From Ixodes scapularis (taxonomy: Eukaryota > Arthropoda > Arachnida > Ixodida > Ixodidae): DNA of 64,000 nucleotides. Below, piece by piece: positions 23,201 to 35,200 of this stretch. Both the position numbers and the translations under genes were made by a program. The notes beneath the pieces are model-generated. The model was not told where the DNA came from. It saw only the letters and a list, made by a program, of their open reading frames with translations, and searched no databases. How positions within the stretch are numbered: the stretch's first letter is position 1; every line of letters begins with the position of its first letter. The DNA lies in NCBI RefSeq assembly GCF_016920785.2, contig NW_024609881.1, positions 45,416,710-45,480,709 on the forward strand, in the 5' to 3' direction.

Positions 23201-26200
23201 AATTAAACGGTGCTTTAAAGCAGCGATGAATCAACAGCTGTAATGACCACCTTATGTAAAAACAATGAATCGAGTAAACGACGTCTATTAAAACCCTTAA
23301 AACAAAAGACCCAATTCCAGTTTCTTAAAGGGGCACTGACACCCCAAAGGTCGTATTTATTTTTATTGCCTAAAACGATGCAAGTTGCAGTCATATCTAC
23401 TAAAAAAAAACCGCATCGCGAAAAAAATTTTTTCCGCGCGCGCGCGCGCCTTTCTATTTTTGGCGTTTGATTTTCCCGCCTCTCGCCTCCTCGCTTCTTT
23501 TGATCGGTGACGTCAAAAATCAGGAAATTTAGAAGCTTTGTAGGCGACATCTCTATAACATTTAATAACGGCAATCGTAAAACATGTTTTTTAACGCAAT
23601 TGCGAACGCACTACGGCCCTTCTTTTTGAAATACCAAAAATCGGGAGTTCGTCCTGGATTTGTATCCTCTAACGGAAAACAGGCGACACCGCTCAAAACC
23701 GGTCCGCCGCAACGCCGCCGCGCACTCCTGTCCTCCTCGCTTTGGGTCGCCATGGCAACAGCAGGGAGAGGTGAAAGGAAGTCGACTCTCAGGTCTCCGC
23801 GATTTTTGACGTCAAGGCACCGGCGCCGATCGCGCGGGAACTTCGAATTCGGCATTTGGAAATTGTTTTTTTACTTCACAAATACTGAATTCCCAAATTT
23901 CAAATTTTGAGGGTAATGTCCCGGCATCGTTTTCAATCGTTTCGGATAATAAAAAAAAATATGATTTTGATGTGTCAGTGCCCCTTTAAGGGGAGACATG
24001 GGTCTTTGGAGCCACAAAATCCATAAAAAACGTTTTTGGAAAACGGTGATCTTGAAACCTGCAGCTATTTTTCTTTTGATCTGCCAAGTTTCTTATTTTG
24101 AAGATCAATATTTGAGTCATAATATCACTTCATAATACCTATATGGGCTGAAATTCAACCGAAACTGATGCTAAAGCAACACTCTTAAAACAAATTTTGG
24201 ACTCTTTACAAATTTTTCAGGAGTGTTATCTCATCATTTAGGGCAGACAGACAGATAACTTTTTTAGTATCATGTAGCTAAATGTGCAAAGCGTGCAATG
24301 TTGGAAGCAAAATTTTCAATTTAGGTGTAGGAAAATTTTTTAATTCAAATGTTTATTGTTGGTAGCCATACATTGAGCACTGAACTTCAATATGTTGTCA
24401 AGTCCTTAATAATAGTTCAATCTAAAAAGTGCTTCCAACTTTGCATTCTTCTTAATTTATATTATATGACCATATGCTAAAACACTCTTCTTTAAAAAGG
24501 AAACAAAGTCTGGTTAATTCTAATTATCCCGTTATGTAAACTACTAATTAAAAAAATAACACATTTGAAATCAACTCAAAAGTCTGAACAAGCTTGTGCT
24601 GTTTCATTTGGCATGGCCAAAAAAAAAAAAAAAGAGGAAAAAGCTTCAAGACCAGTGTTCCCCCTCAAGTAATCTGTGAGAGCTCTTAACCCCCCCAAAA
24701 TATGTTGTAGGCATTTCCTACGAACCGTACAAATGCAACATCATACGTCTGTCCTCGTCCCTCCTTTCGCTTAGCTTTCATCATATTAGTGTCTACGTCA
24801 ACACGTTCGTCCAACTCTGTTCAAAATTGAAGTGCTACCTCGATCTGCCACCCAAACGTTCTATACGCAGCATGCACTAGCGATACGTGCGCAAATCCAA
24901 ACGATGCAACAGCGTCGCACCACGTGATGTCGCACGACCGTACCGTTGCGGAACCTGGCAGGGCCCGACGCACATTCCAGGGTCTTATGACCACGTCACG
25001 TGGCCGTGAAGCCCATAAAAAAGGAAAACTCTGGCATTCTACGTGACAAACCAATGAAGGGCATCTGACATACCCCAGTCAAGGACCGAGGATCAATTTC
25101 GACCACCCGGGATTTTTGTACTTGCAACCGAAATCTCGGTTCTCCGCAGCGGGCCTCTGTCAGATTGCGAGCACCTCGGTGCGGAACCGCACCGAGGTGC
25201 TCGCAATCTGACAGACTGACAGACGAGGTGACAGAGGCTCGACTGGGGGGTTCGTAGGCTGGCGCTTTGCCTCGGAGCCGTTGAGGCAACCCCTCCGAGA
25301 GGAAGGAAAGATAGAGAGAGGGAGAAAGGTCCTGACCTGGAGGAGGCGAAGGGGGTCCGGAAGCAGGGCAGACCCCGCTGCCGCCGCCGCCGGAAGGCCT
25401 GCTCCACCAGCTTGCCCTCCGACTGGGGGTCGATGCGCCAGAAGGAGCCCTTGCCGGGCTCCTCCTGGGACCGGGGAACCTTCACAAAGTACCGGTTCAG
25501 GCTCAGGTTGTGCCGGATCGAGTTCTGCACACAGGGGGAAAGGAAGCGGAGCCACAAGTCAATTTGGGAACGGCCGGACGACGTGCGCAAGTCCCTTGCT
25601 CCAACTCGAGGCCCAAAGCTGTTTCTCGGGGACGAATTCGGCGGCCCTGCTTTAGACACGACGAAACCGCAAAGCGCACAGAAAACCGCTCGGCGTAACG
25701 GCTCGCCTCTCGAAGGGCAACTGCTACGATGAGTGAGCGCGGAAAAATTTAGTAAGGCCAAATGCACGCGAGTGCTACGCTGCTTGTTCCAGACCAATCG
25801 AAAAACATATTTTGTAACTGTGAATTTTGCCGGATGAATTTCACCACATTACGAACAAAAAGGTACATCACGATTTTCACGAAGCAGATTCCACCATATT
25901 TTGTCCAAAAGGTGTCCTGTGAAGTCTGCAAGAAGGATTCTACTATACTGTGGGATGAAAGGTGTCCCAAGAGAGACATATCAGGGCGTGTGCCTGCATT
26001 AATGCTTGATGAGCTTATTGGAATAATTCATTTACAGAAAAGCTCGAGGGTCCCCCCAACAAAACGGCCATCACAAACAGCCAAGGGTGCTTGTAGGCTC
26101 TAAGAGCGGTAGTTTCTTGACAAGACGAAAAACAAAATACTAAAAGGTACACCGACACCTGCACAGATGCTGATAAAAGGTGTATCAATTCCTACAAAGA

Positions 26201-29200
26201 AGCACTAACTTTGATGAGGCAACATCAACGATTGTAACTAGAAAAATATCTTGACATAGATTCCTAATGGAACCAGAAAGTAGATCGGCACATACATAGT
26301 TTAGCAACAAACGCAGGTAAAACCTGCGTGTGCCTGCACTCCACTGACTCCCAAGCTCACAGGGTGGTGGAAGCTACGTGCTCGTTTGGACAAGACATTC
26401 GTTATCTTTCGCCACACGATCCCAATTTCGCCTATACTCACACCGAGGAAGAGGAGTCTGGCGATGAAAGGGAGGCGATTCATTGGTCTGAAGATTGTAG
26501 CTTCCACTACACTGTCAGCTTAGCGGTGAATGCAGACATCTGGCTTGGGGGAAAGATTTGATTTGGGAAGTGTGCGCCGCATGAAAGTGTTAGATGTAGG
26601 AAAGGGTTCAATGTAGGAAATGTTTTATGTAGGGACCTGTTCAACCTATGGTAGTCTGGGGTTTAGGGAAGTGTGTGACATATGGAGGTGTGTCATGTAG
26701 ATGTAGGGAACTAGCCAACTTCCGCTCGACATAGGGAGTTTATAGGGAAGTGCGTCGTGTAGACGTGGGAACCAGTGAACTTATTAAAAGAGTGGGATTT
26801 ACAAGAGTGCTTGACATAGGGATTTTATAGAGAATTGTGCGATTCAGGGCAGTGTTTCGTTCAGATGTAGGAAACTTTGATGAAGAGACTCAAACGTTTT
26901 AGGGACCCGTGCAGAGTCCCGCTCAATCTCTCGCGAGAACTTGGGAGATTCGACTGAGGGAGAGAGAGAGAAGCGTATACTGGCCTGCCACCCCTTGTCC
27001 GCCGTCCGGTAGTACGGATAGTTCTTGGTGATGTAGGAGTAGATGCCGCTCAGCGTCAGCTGCTTGTCCTGGGCCGACGAGATGGCCTGCACGATCAGCT
27101 GGGCGTACGAGTAGGGTGGCTTCTGGTCGCCCTCGGGTCCACTGCGCACACCACGCGCCCCGTCAGACGGAACCAGGCGGAAAGACGCATTGACGTGGTA
27201 CGGTTGGAGACTACACTACACTCCGTTCAGACCTACCATAAAATTCTGTACAAACGTCCACCCAAAACGAAGAGATAAATGGTGAAAAACATGGGGTTTT
27301 TTACCTTTGGGGATGCGACAGCCAAAAACTTTATGTAAATTTGCGTCTCATGGGAACGGATAACACGGAAGGTGCAGGCAGTAGGTTTGGGTTTCACGGT
27401 GCCATAAAACAACACTGCCTATAAGCTAAGGCCATAGTGCTCCGAATCGTGACCTCACAATGGCCGGAGAAGGGAGGCCACGAGGAGGACTCGCCTCGTA
27501 GGTGCACTAAAGACGCTAGTGATATTGTTCGTTTCGGGCTCCAAGCATCCTAGAAATCCAGAAATTATGCTCGTGCGACGTCTACTTCTCTACTAAAATG
27601 TGATCAAAGTTTGTGCCACGCCCCTTTCTGAGCGGAAAAATCTAGAGCACAGAATTTAGCGGAGGTGCCGGCGGCGTGACAACGGGTGCGCGTCAGCCCC
27701 AGTCAAAAGCCACCTCTCGCGCCCAGCGTCATGCTGCCGGCGCCTCCGCTGAATTCTGTGCTCCAGATTTTTCCGCTCAGAAAGGGACATGGCACGAACT
27801 GATCAGATTTTAGTAGAGAAATAGACGCCGAACGAGCATAATTTTTCGATTTCTAATACCAAGATCCCATAGAATGAGTTATGACTAAGACTAGACAATC
27901 TCGAAAACGCCTCTAGTGCACCTTTAAATGATATTATAAGATTGAATCAGCTCGCGATCCTGAGTGACTATACGAGTGTCGCAAGATGATTTGCCGACCC
28001 CAAAATGTCATTCGATCGAAATAACATTACTTTTGCCATGTGGCCGGGGTATAATGCAAGAATTTGGTGACTGCAGGTGTTAACATTGCTTACATGACTG
28101 TAAGTGACACTTGTCTAGTCGTCTCCACGCTGACCATGTTTACCTGAATCTTAACTGTGACCTGTTTTGCTCTGTCCAATCACTGCTAGTCTCACCATTT
28201 TGTCAAAGTATTTCCGTATAAAATATGCATTCCTACAGCAATAATTGCGTGACTCAATATTTTTGACTTAAAATATTCATATTTTTTCTGTAGATGGTCT
28301 TATACGCATACCTGTGTCATTTCATATTGATTATTTAGCGGTGTAATATTTTGCCCGTCTGCCCAGTTGCTATGGGCAGCTCTCATTTTAGTTAATAAGA
28401 CAGGCTTATGTGACTGAAAGCACATTGTTACAACGGTCGATCCACGCGTGTTGCCTTTGCTTCGGCGCTTCGACGTGCGCTTTTGATGGCCTTTAGTTGT
28501 GCATCACAAGAAAAGCACTATGGCCTTAGTTTCTAGGAGGTGTTGAAAATAAACACATGGGAACCTGGTACAAATTTGCGTGTCATGAGAACCGATATGT
28601 GCACGCAGATCGTGGACAGGAACCTGCTACGAATTCCCTTGTCACACGTACCAAAACTGTAGATTGTGCGGTTCATGTGATTCTTGCTAGACAATGCGTG
28701 ATGTCCGACAGAAATCAAGAGTGTGCGTGGTCTCTCGGGGGAGGGCGTCCTTAAGGGATTCTATGGTAAGCTGACAGTGCGGTGGAAGCTAGATGCTCGC
28801 TGAACCAATCAACTGCCTTCTTTTTATCACCTGACCCTGCTCTCTGCACTCAAGTATGTGCGGGGAGCGTAATCGCGTGGCATAAGGTCGATGCGTGAAT
28901 GGTCCACAGGCATGCAGCTTCCACTGCTCTGTTGGCTTAGGGGTGAACGGAGTATAGTTGGCTACGGCGACGTCCAACACTTATTTTTAATCTTAAGGCT
29001 GGTTCATGAGTTACGAGGAAATAGAGTATGACTCTCTCTTCATACGCAACCGTATCAACGGCAGTTCGATCGGGGATCTCAAGTTGAATGCGGACGTCCA
29101 AGTGCCCGTAGACTATCACTGTAAAAATGGTCCAATCTGACCGTTACTAGTCACATTAGGGGACTTGTAATTGTAGTAGTGACGTAATTGTAGCAGTGAT

Positions 29201-32200
29201 TGTAGCAGTGACAAACTGCTAGCTTATGTCTATTTCACAAGTTTTTCTATTCTCCGCTCCATCACACGCCCTACATCGTACCCCACGCCCGCATCTCTCT
29301 CCGAACAGGTCACCATTGCAGGTCACCCGTCACCGCACTCGAACTGCCACTTTTTTCAATTCCTTCTTCCCCCGTACTGCATCAGACTGGAACGGCCTTC
29401 CCGGCGATGTTGCTACGATCACCTGCCCATTAAGGTTTGCTGAAGCTGTGTCAACCATCAATCCAGCGTAACAACCTATTGTTCAAGTTATTGTTTTTTT
29501 ATATTCTCCCACCCCTTATGTAATACCCCTTTTGAAGGGGTCTTTAAGGAAATAAATTGAAGTGAAGTTAATAGCCCTAAGGACCAATCAAATACTTGTC
29601 AAAGGAAAACCGACAACTGCTGTATTTCTTGATGGTCACAAGTGGAAGACATTAGTTAGAAGAGGAAGACAAAAGGCTTAACATTTACCTATTTCTGTTT
29701 TGACAAAAGAGGAGTGTAATCAAAGGACTACAGATAGAGCCAAGTGTCAAACCTTTCAAATTTTTTTTTAAATGGTTCCGATATCAAAGGAACAAGGGAA
29801 TTTCCAGATCCAATTATTCTAAGTATAACTTTAAACAAATTTTGATTTTGCTATTTGTACGGACAAGCACCGAGACGCCCGCAAAAGAAGCGCGGCACTC
29901 CACAAAGAGCCCGACAAAGTGCCCAGCGGGGCCAACCCACCCGACTGTGCCTTGACTGTTCGAGTGAGGCGGGGCTCCCGGGGCCCCTCCCCCGAGGGCG
30001 TGTCCCATGCCAGGCCCCGCCTCTTCGTGCCGCTCCACGGCCTCCGCAGCCATCTGCAGGTCTGAGGCTATGTTGCGGCGGTGGTGGCTGCCCGCACGGG
30101 GGCTCGCCGGGCAGGAGTTGGCCGCACTGCGCACACGGGACACACCCGGGGATCGCACTCTGGGCATTTACAGGGTGCTCTCAGAGCGCTCTCGGGGTGC
30201 CTTCAGAGCGCTCTCGAGACACTCGTGGGGTTGTTTTCAGAGACCTCTCAGGTCACCCTCGGGGCACGTACCCTCGAGTCTGTGCCCCCAATGGCTGAAC
30301 CTCGAACCACTAAACAGGCTGGGCCACAGTTTTCAAATTACATGGTTGAGCTCCGAAAAAGGTTTCCCTAGGGACAGAGTAAAGATCCAGACGCGTGCTG
30401 CCGATGCTGCGAGTCAACCAATCAGATCGCTCGTAGAACCTACAGGATGGAGGTGGGCCCGGAGATGCCAGAGTCACTGGATGAGACTATTCTTTCATAA
30501 GACCCCACGGTCCCATCGAAAAGACAGACTATTGAAAACTCCATTTATACTTGGGAGCCAAGGGTTGTGTTATTTCAAGATAACTAAAATGCAAAAAAAA
30601 AATAAAAAAGAGAAAGAGTGTTTAGCATCTGCTCAGTACAAAGGCCGAAGTGGGCCAAGCTCGCATCCTCTGATGACTACCCTCAACAAAAATCTGGCTT
30701 GTCGTGTCCCGCCAACGTTACTACGTTTATGGTTAACTCTCTCTATGCTACACTGTGCCCGTGCCACCCCGCCCTATCGAGGAAGACAACGTAAAGGATA
30801 GAGCTCACAGGCATTATGATGGGTAAACACTAAACACTGGGGAAAACTAGCTGGGGTAAACAAATTCGATCTCGTCGCGAATACTTGTTTTCACCTCAAG
30901 AACCGTAGTTCGAAAGGTTAGCCTCCTCACGAAGCATCGCTAAAGTCCCCATTTATGTGATGAATTAAGATGTGCAGGTAATGTGAGTAATCTATCGTTT
31001 TGACAAAATGTTCACATTTCAAATAGAAAAAAAACACTCTTTTTCTAAAAATAGAACTTTAGCTTGCACGAACTAAGCATAAAAGGTGTTCCTTTCTTTC
31101 TTCTGTGATACAAGTATAAGAGCAAAACATATTTTTCACCTAGAACAAACCAATCTGGCCAGGAAAGCAGCCTAACTGGCATCACTAAACTTAACCTGCC
31201 AAACAGAGCAAAAAAAAAAAAAATCTATATCAACAAAGTTTTAATAAAAGCTATAGCATAACCAGGAGAGACAAACCCTAGCATGACCTACAGATCCAAA
31301 CCCAACCTAAAATTGTGTAGAAACCTAAAAATGCTCGACCTGATTCCAATCACTTTTTGACGTAAACCGCACCATACTCGTGCACATCCTAGGCCTAACG
31401 TTCCAAAAGCCCATGAAAACGAGCACCACCTTCATTTTGCCCCTTTGGATTGGATCAAGTGTCACGGCATTACAATAATCGCATTATGTTGATAGTTCGA
31501 GGTCAACTACACATCAATGTCACAAATTCCAATTTTGACTACCAAAAAGCAGCAAACAAGCTCTAAATCCAGGTATGCACACCAGAGATCTCTACATTAA
31601 GACGGCGTCTACTGCACCAAATAAGATGTTGTACAAGAAAACCTGGAGCACTCTTGGTTTAAAGGACACATGGCAAAGGAAAAAAAAACATTTCTTTTTA
31701 AACAGCCTGGATGGGAAAAGGAAGTCATAAAACGAATTTACAACCAACAAGAAAAATATTTACATCTATATTTATGGCGCGAAACAAATTTGTAGTTGGG
31801 ATCCGCAGAAAAGTGCCCGCTATTTATCGCGTGACTGGCCGCTATTTATCACGTGGTGCTTGCACTCTTTTGCAAGCTTCCTACGGCCTCTAAAAGTTAC
31901 TTTTTTTATCTTTGTTCGAAGTGCATCAAAAAACAAAGATTAATAAGTAACCCTTAGAGCCTAAAAGAAGCTCCTGAAAGAGTGCAAGCACCAACATGTG
32001 ATAGACCTGGCGCCGGTCAGAAATCGACGGTGGCGTGGAGTAGAGAAACACGTTGCACTGGCGGCGCACCACGTTCAGCGTGCGGCGGTGGCGGCGTAGC
32101 TTTGAGACGGCTCCCGCGGGCACAAACTAAAAATTTGTTTTGGGCTGTAAATAAAGCTCTAAAAATTTTGTCTCTTTGTTGTAACTTTGTTTAATGACTT

Positions 32201-35200
32201 CTTTTTTTATCTAGGTTGTTTAAAACAGATGTTTTTTTCCTTTGCATGTGTCTTTTAACATGGCCTAAATTTGACATTTATTGTGACTTAAGTATGCATG
32301 TTGCGTTTTGCCAACAAGCCTCAAAAGGCTCGTGTGCAGCCATTTCTTTTTCTTACGACGCACGAATGAGACAAAAACTAAACTTTTCTGCACAAAGTAA
32401 GGTTCGGGTGACCTCGAAGTATCAGCAACGGTTTCTAGGTACTCATACTTTAACCAGTCTGGTTTTCTGGTAACCCCGGCACAAAACTGGCTGGATTTTA
32501 ACAGAAACAACCACACTCCATTAACAATACATAGGCTATTCAATATGCATTGTTTGCCGACGTTCTTAAAAAGGGCACTAAACCGCTGTTTGCGATAGTC
32601 TACTTATGGCCATAACTCGACCTATGGGATCAAAGCATTGAAAAAGTTAAAAACAACACAAAAAACATTACATTTAGGAGTGGCCAATATTTCTATTAAA
32701 ATCGGTATCAAAGATAGATTACCTCGAAACTATTGCTGACACCAGAGGGTGCTGTCGCAAGAGGAGAAGCTCTGCTTCTCGTCTGGCGGTGGCAATCCAT
32801 CTTTGGTACCAATTTTAACAAAGTAATTGGCCATGCACGGATGTAATGTTCTGTTTTTTTCCGATGCTTAGAGCCCGTAGATTGAGTTACGACCATAAAT
32901 AGAGTATTGCAGGAAGTGTTTCAGAGCCCCTTTAACAGAAATGCGAAAGGCACACCGAAGCTCCAATCACACAGTGGCGCGCGACAGCGCTTGACCACAC
33001 TCTGAGGGCTTTTGTCATGCCACGACGACGAGTCACCAAGACGTCCGCGCTTTTCTAGAAGTGTGGCAACTTAATTCAAGGAATAGCTATGCATGCAACA
33101 CACAAAGAAAGTGCATTCAGAGCAGCTCCGCTTTGCCGACACTAAAGGCTGGTGCACGCACTTGCGACCGCTTACAACCGCGCACCTCAAAACTTCTTCA
33201 GATCTCTTACGACGAGGGAGCACATTGGCGCCACCTGTTGGGTAGCTGTGGAACACTTCGGAATTCCACACATTTACTGTTTTTTCCGTGCGTCATTCTT
33301 CTTTGACTCAAAAAAAAACTTTTGACAATATTATAAACAAACATTTCTCATAGATGATAGGCAGATCTCGCAAGTACCGCAAAACCTTCGCTCTAGTGAA
33401 ATGCAGTCCCAGGGTCACCTCGCAATAGCGCCAGCGTGCTGTCTCGTCCTAAGACATTGCGAGAGCTCGGTCCTAAGCAAACGCAAGTATGTGGGTGGGC
33501 CTTAATATGTTGTGCACACATTGAAACTAAAACTTCCTCTCATCCCTCTCTCCCAGAGAACCGCAAACGAGCGAGTAAACCTGCACGGAAAGTTCCTGCA
33601 AGGTCCCCGAGTTAGCGAGAAACTGCCGAGAGTCGCTCCTTTGGATTAGGGGTGCCGACCCCTCGGCCAATAGGGCGGCCTAGTTGCCTTCGGCCCTGCC
33701 CACCTTAGGGTTCCGGTGGGCGATGGGATGGGGCTAGTGAAGTTGGACTCGGGCTCCGGGATGTTGATCTTGAGGGGCGCCAGGGGCCTAGGCAGGTGCG
33801 GCGGCACCTGGGGGCGGAGCCTGGGGGAGGCCAGTCCCAGGGGGGAGGCGGCCCCCAGAGACCCTGCCTCTAAGCGGGGAGGGGGAGGGCCCCCACCCAG
33901 CCCCGGCGGGCCCGCCTCGTCCACCAGCGACTGGAACATGATCTTGATGTTGGTGCTGGGAAACCGGAAGACGCACCTGTGACAAAAAGAAAGAGGGGCC
34001 GTTTGGTTCTGGCCGGAGTCCGAATGTTCACCTGCAGCCGGAGTACGGCCGTTCTACTTTTGCTGGAGTCGGGAAGGGCAGCTCTTAATGACTGAATGTC
34101 ATCTTGGGGAAACCTGTCATGAATTCGGTTGTCTCAAAGGTGCATATTGTGTCTGCACCCATTCCTGGTAAAGAAAATACAAAAACACACACACACTACT
34201 TTTGTGTCTTAATTAAAAGCGCAATTTGTCGTGCCGAATGAACTACCGCAAAATCCCGTAAGGACGCCCACCCTAAATGAAGAGAGAAATTGGGAAAAAA
34301 CATGGGGTGGGTTATCTTTGAAAATGCGACAGCGAAATTTTGTAAAAAAGAAAGGCGATACGACGCTGGGCTATCCGCTGCCAACCACATAAAACAGAAC
34401 TGATACCGCGGATTGAGGACACGGCAAATTTGCGTTTTACGATGCGATAAACACGCGGTAATTTGCTACGACATCCTGTGTCATTAGTAAAAGAGGTTGC
34501 AGACGCAGCAGATCCGCGTTTGCACGATTCTAACGCACAGGCAGATTTAGCTTTCAGCTAGCCATCCAGAATGTAAATTGTGGCCGATTCTACCGCACAC
34601 TTAAAATAATGAAGACTGAACACATAATTCATAGAACGCACTTTATGAAATGAACACCGACACAAATATAAATGGCGTGCACTAGTTGCTGTTGTCGGAG
34701 GCCACAATGGTTCTTCGCTGTCCACAGAGGTGATCCCTGCTTTAATCTAAGGCATTTTAAGCATTTTAAGTGCCACGCTTCTTGCGCATGTACGAGTGAG
34801 CGACCGTTTCCTTTGGGAGGGTCGTCTTCCAAACAACACTTCGCAATCTTGTCGGGTCGCTGGGATTGCGAGGCCACGCAGTGCTGCTCCGTTGTTATCT
34901 TTTCCCCCGGCGTGACGGCCTTTCGTTTAAATAAAACCTCCCAGTTTATCTTTTTTTTTTTTGTAACAGCAGGCACGAGTTTGTAGATGGGAGAAAATGC
35001 GCGCGATACCAATATTAAAATGGCGAATGTAAACAAACGGTTACGTTACAATGGTGATGGGGCTAGCCACCTTATTCCGAGTATTGTGTTTTTCCCAAGT
35101 TTCGATTTTTGGTTACGCACAAGCAATTTTGGGCACAGATTTTGGCGAAAAAAAGCGTACCTTTGAATCTCGCAAACACAGGTCACGCAATAATTTGCAG

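Noticed and set aside
26844..26984. Extension of the FOXK exon 4 frame beyond CAG at 26985
   Set aside because: The frame stays open by chance, but the residues after GWQ do not match the forkhead domain, whereas exon 5 continues it exactly.
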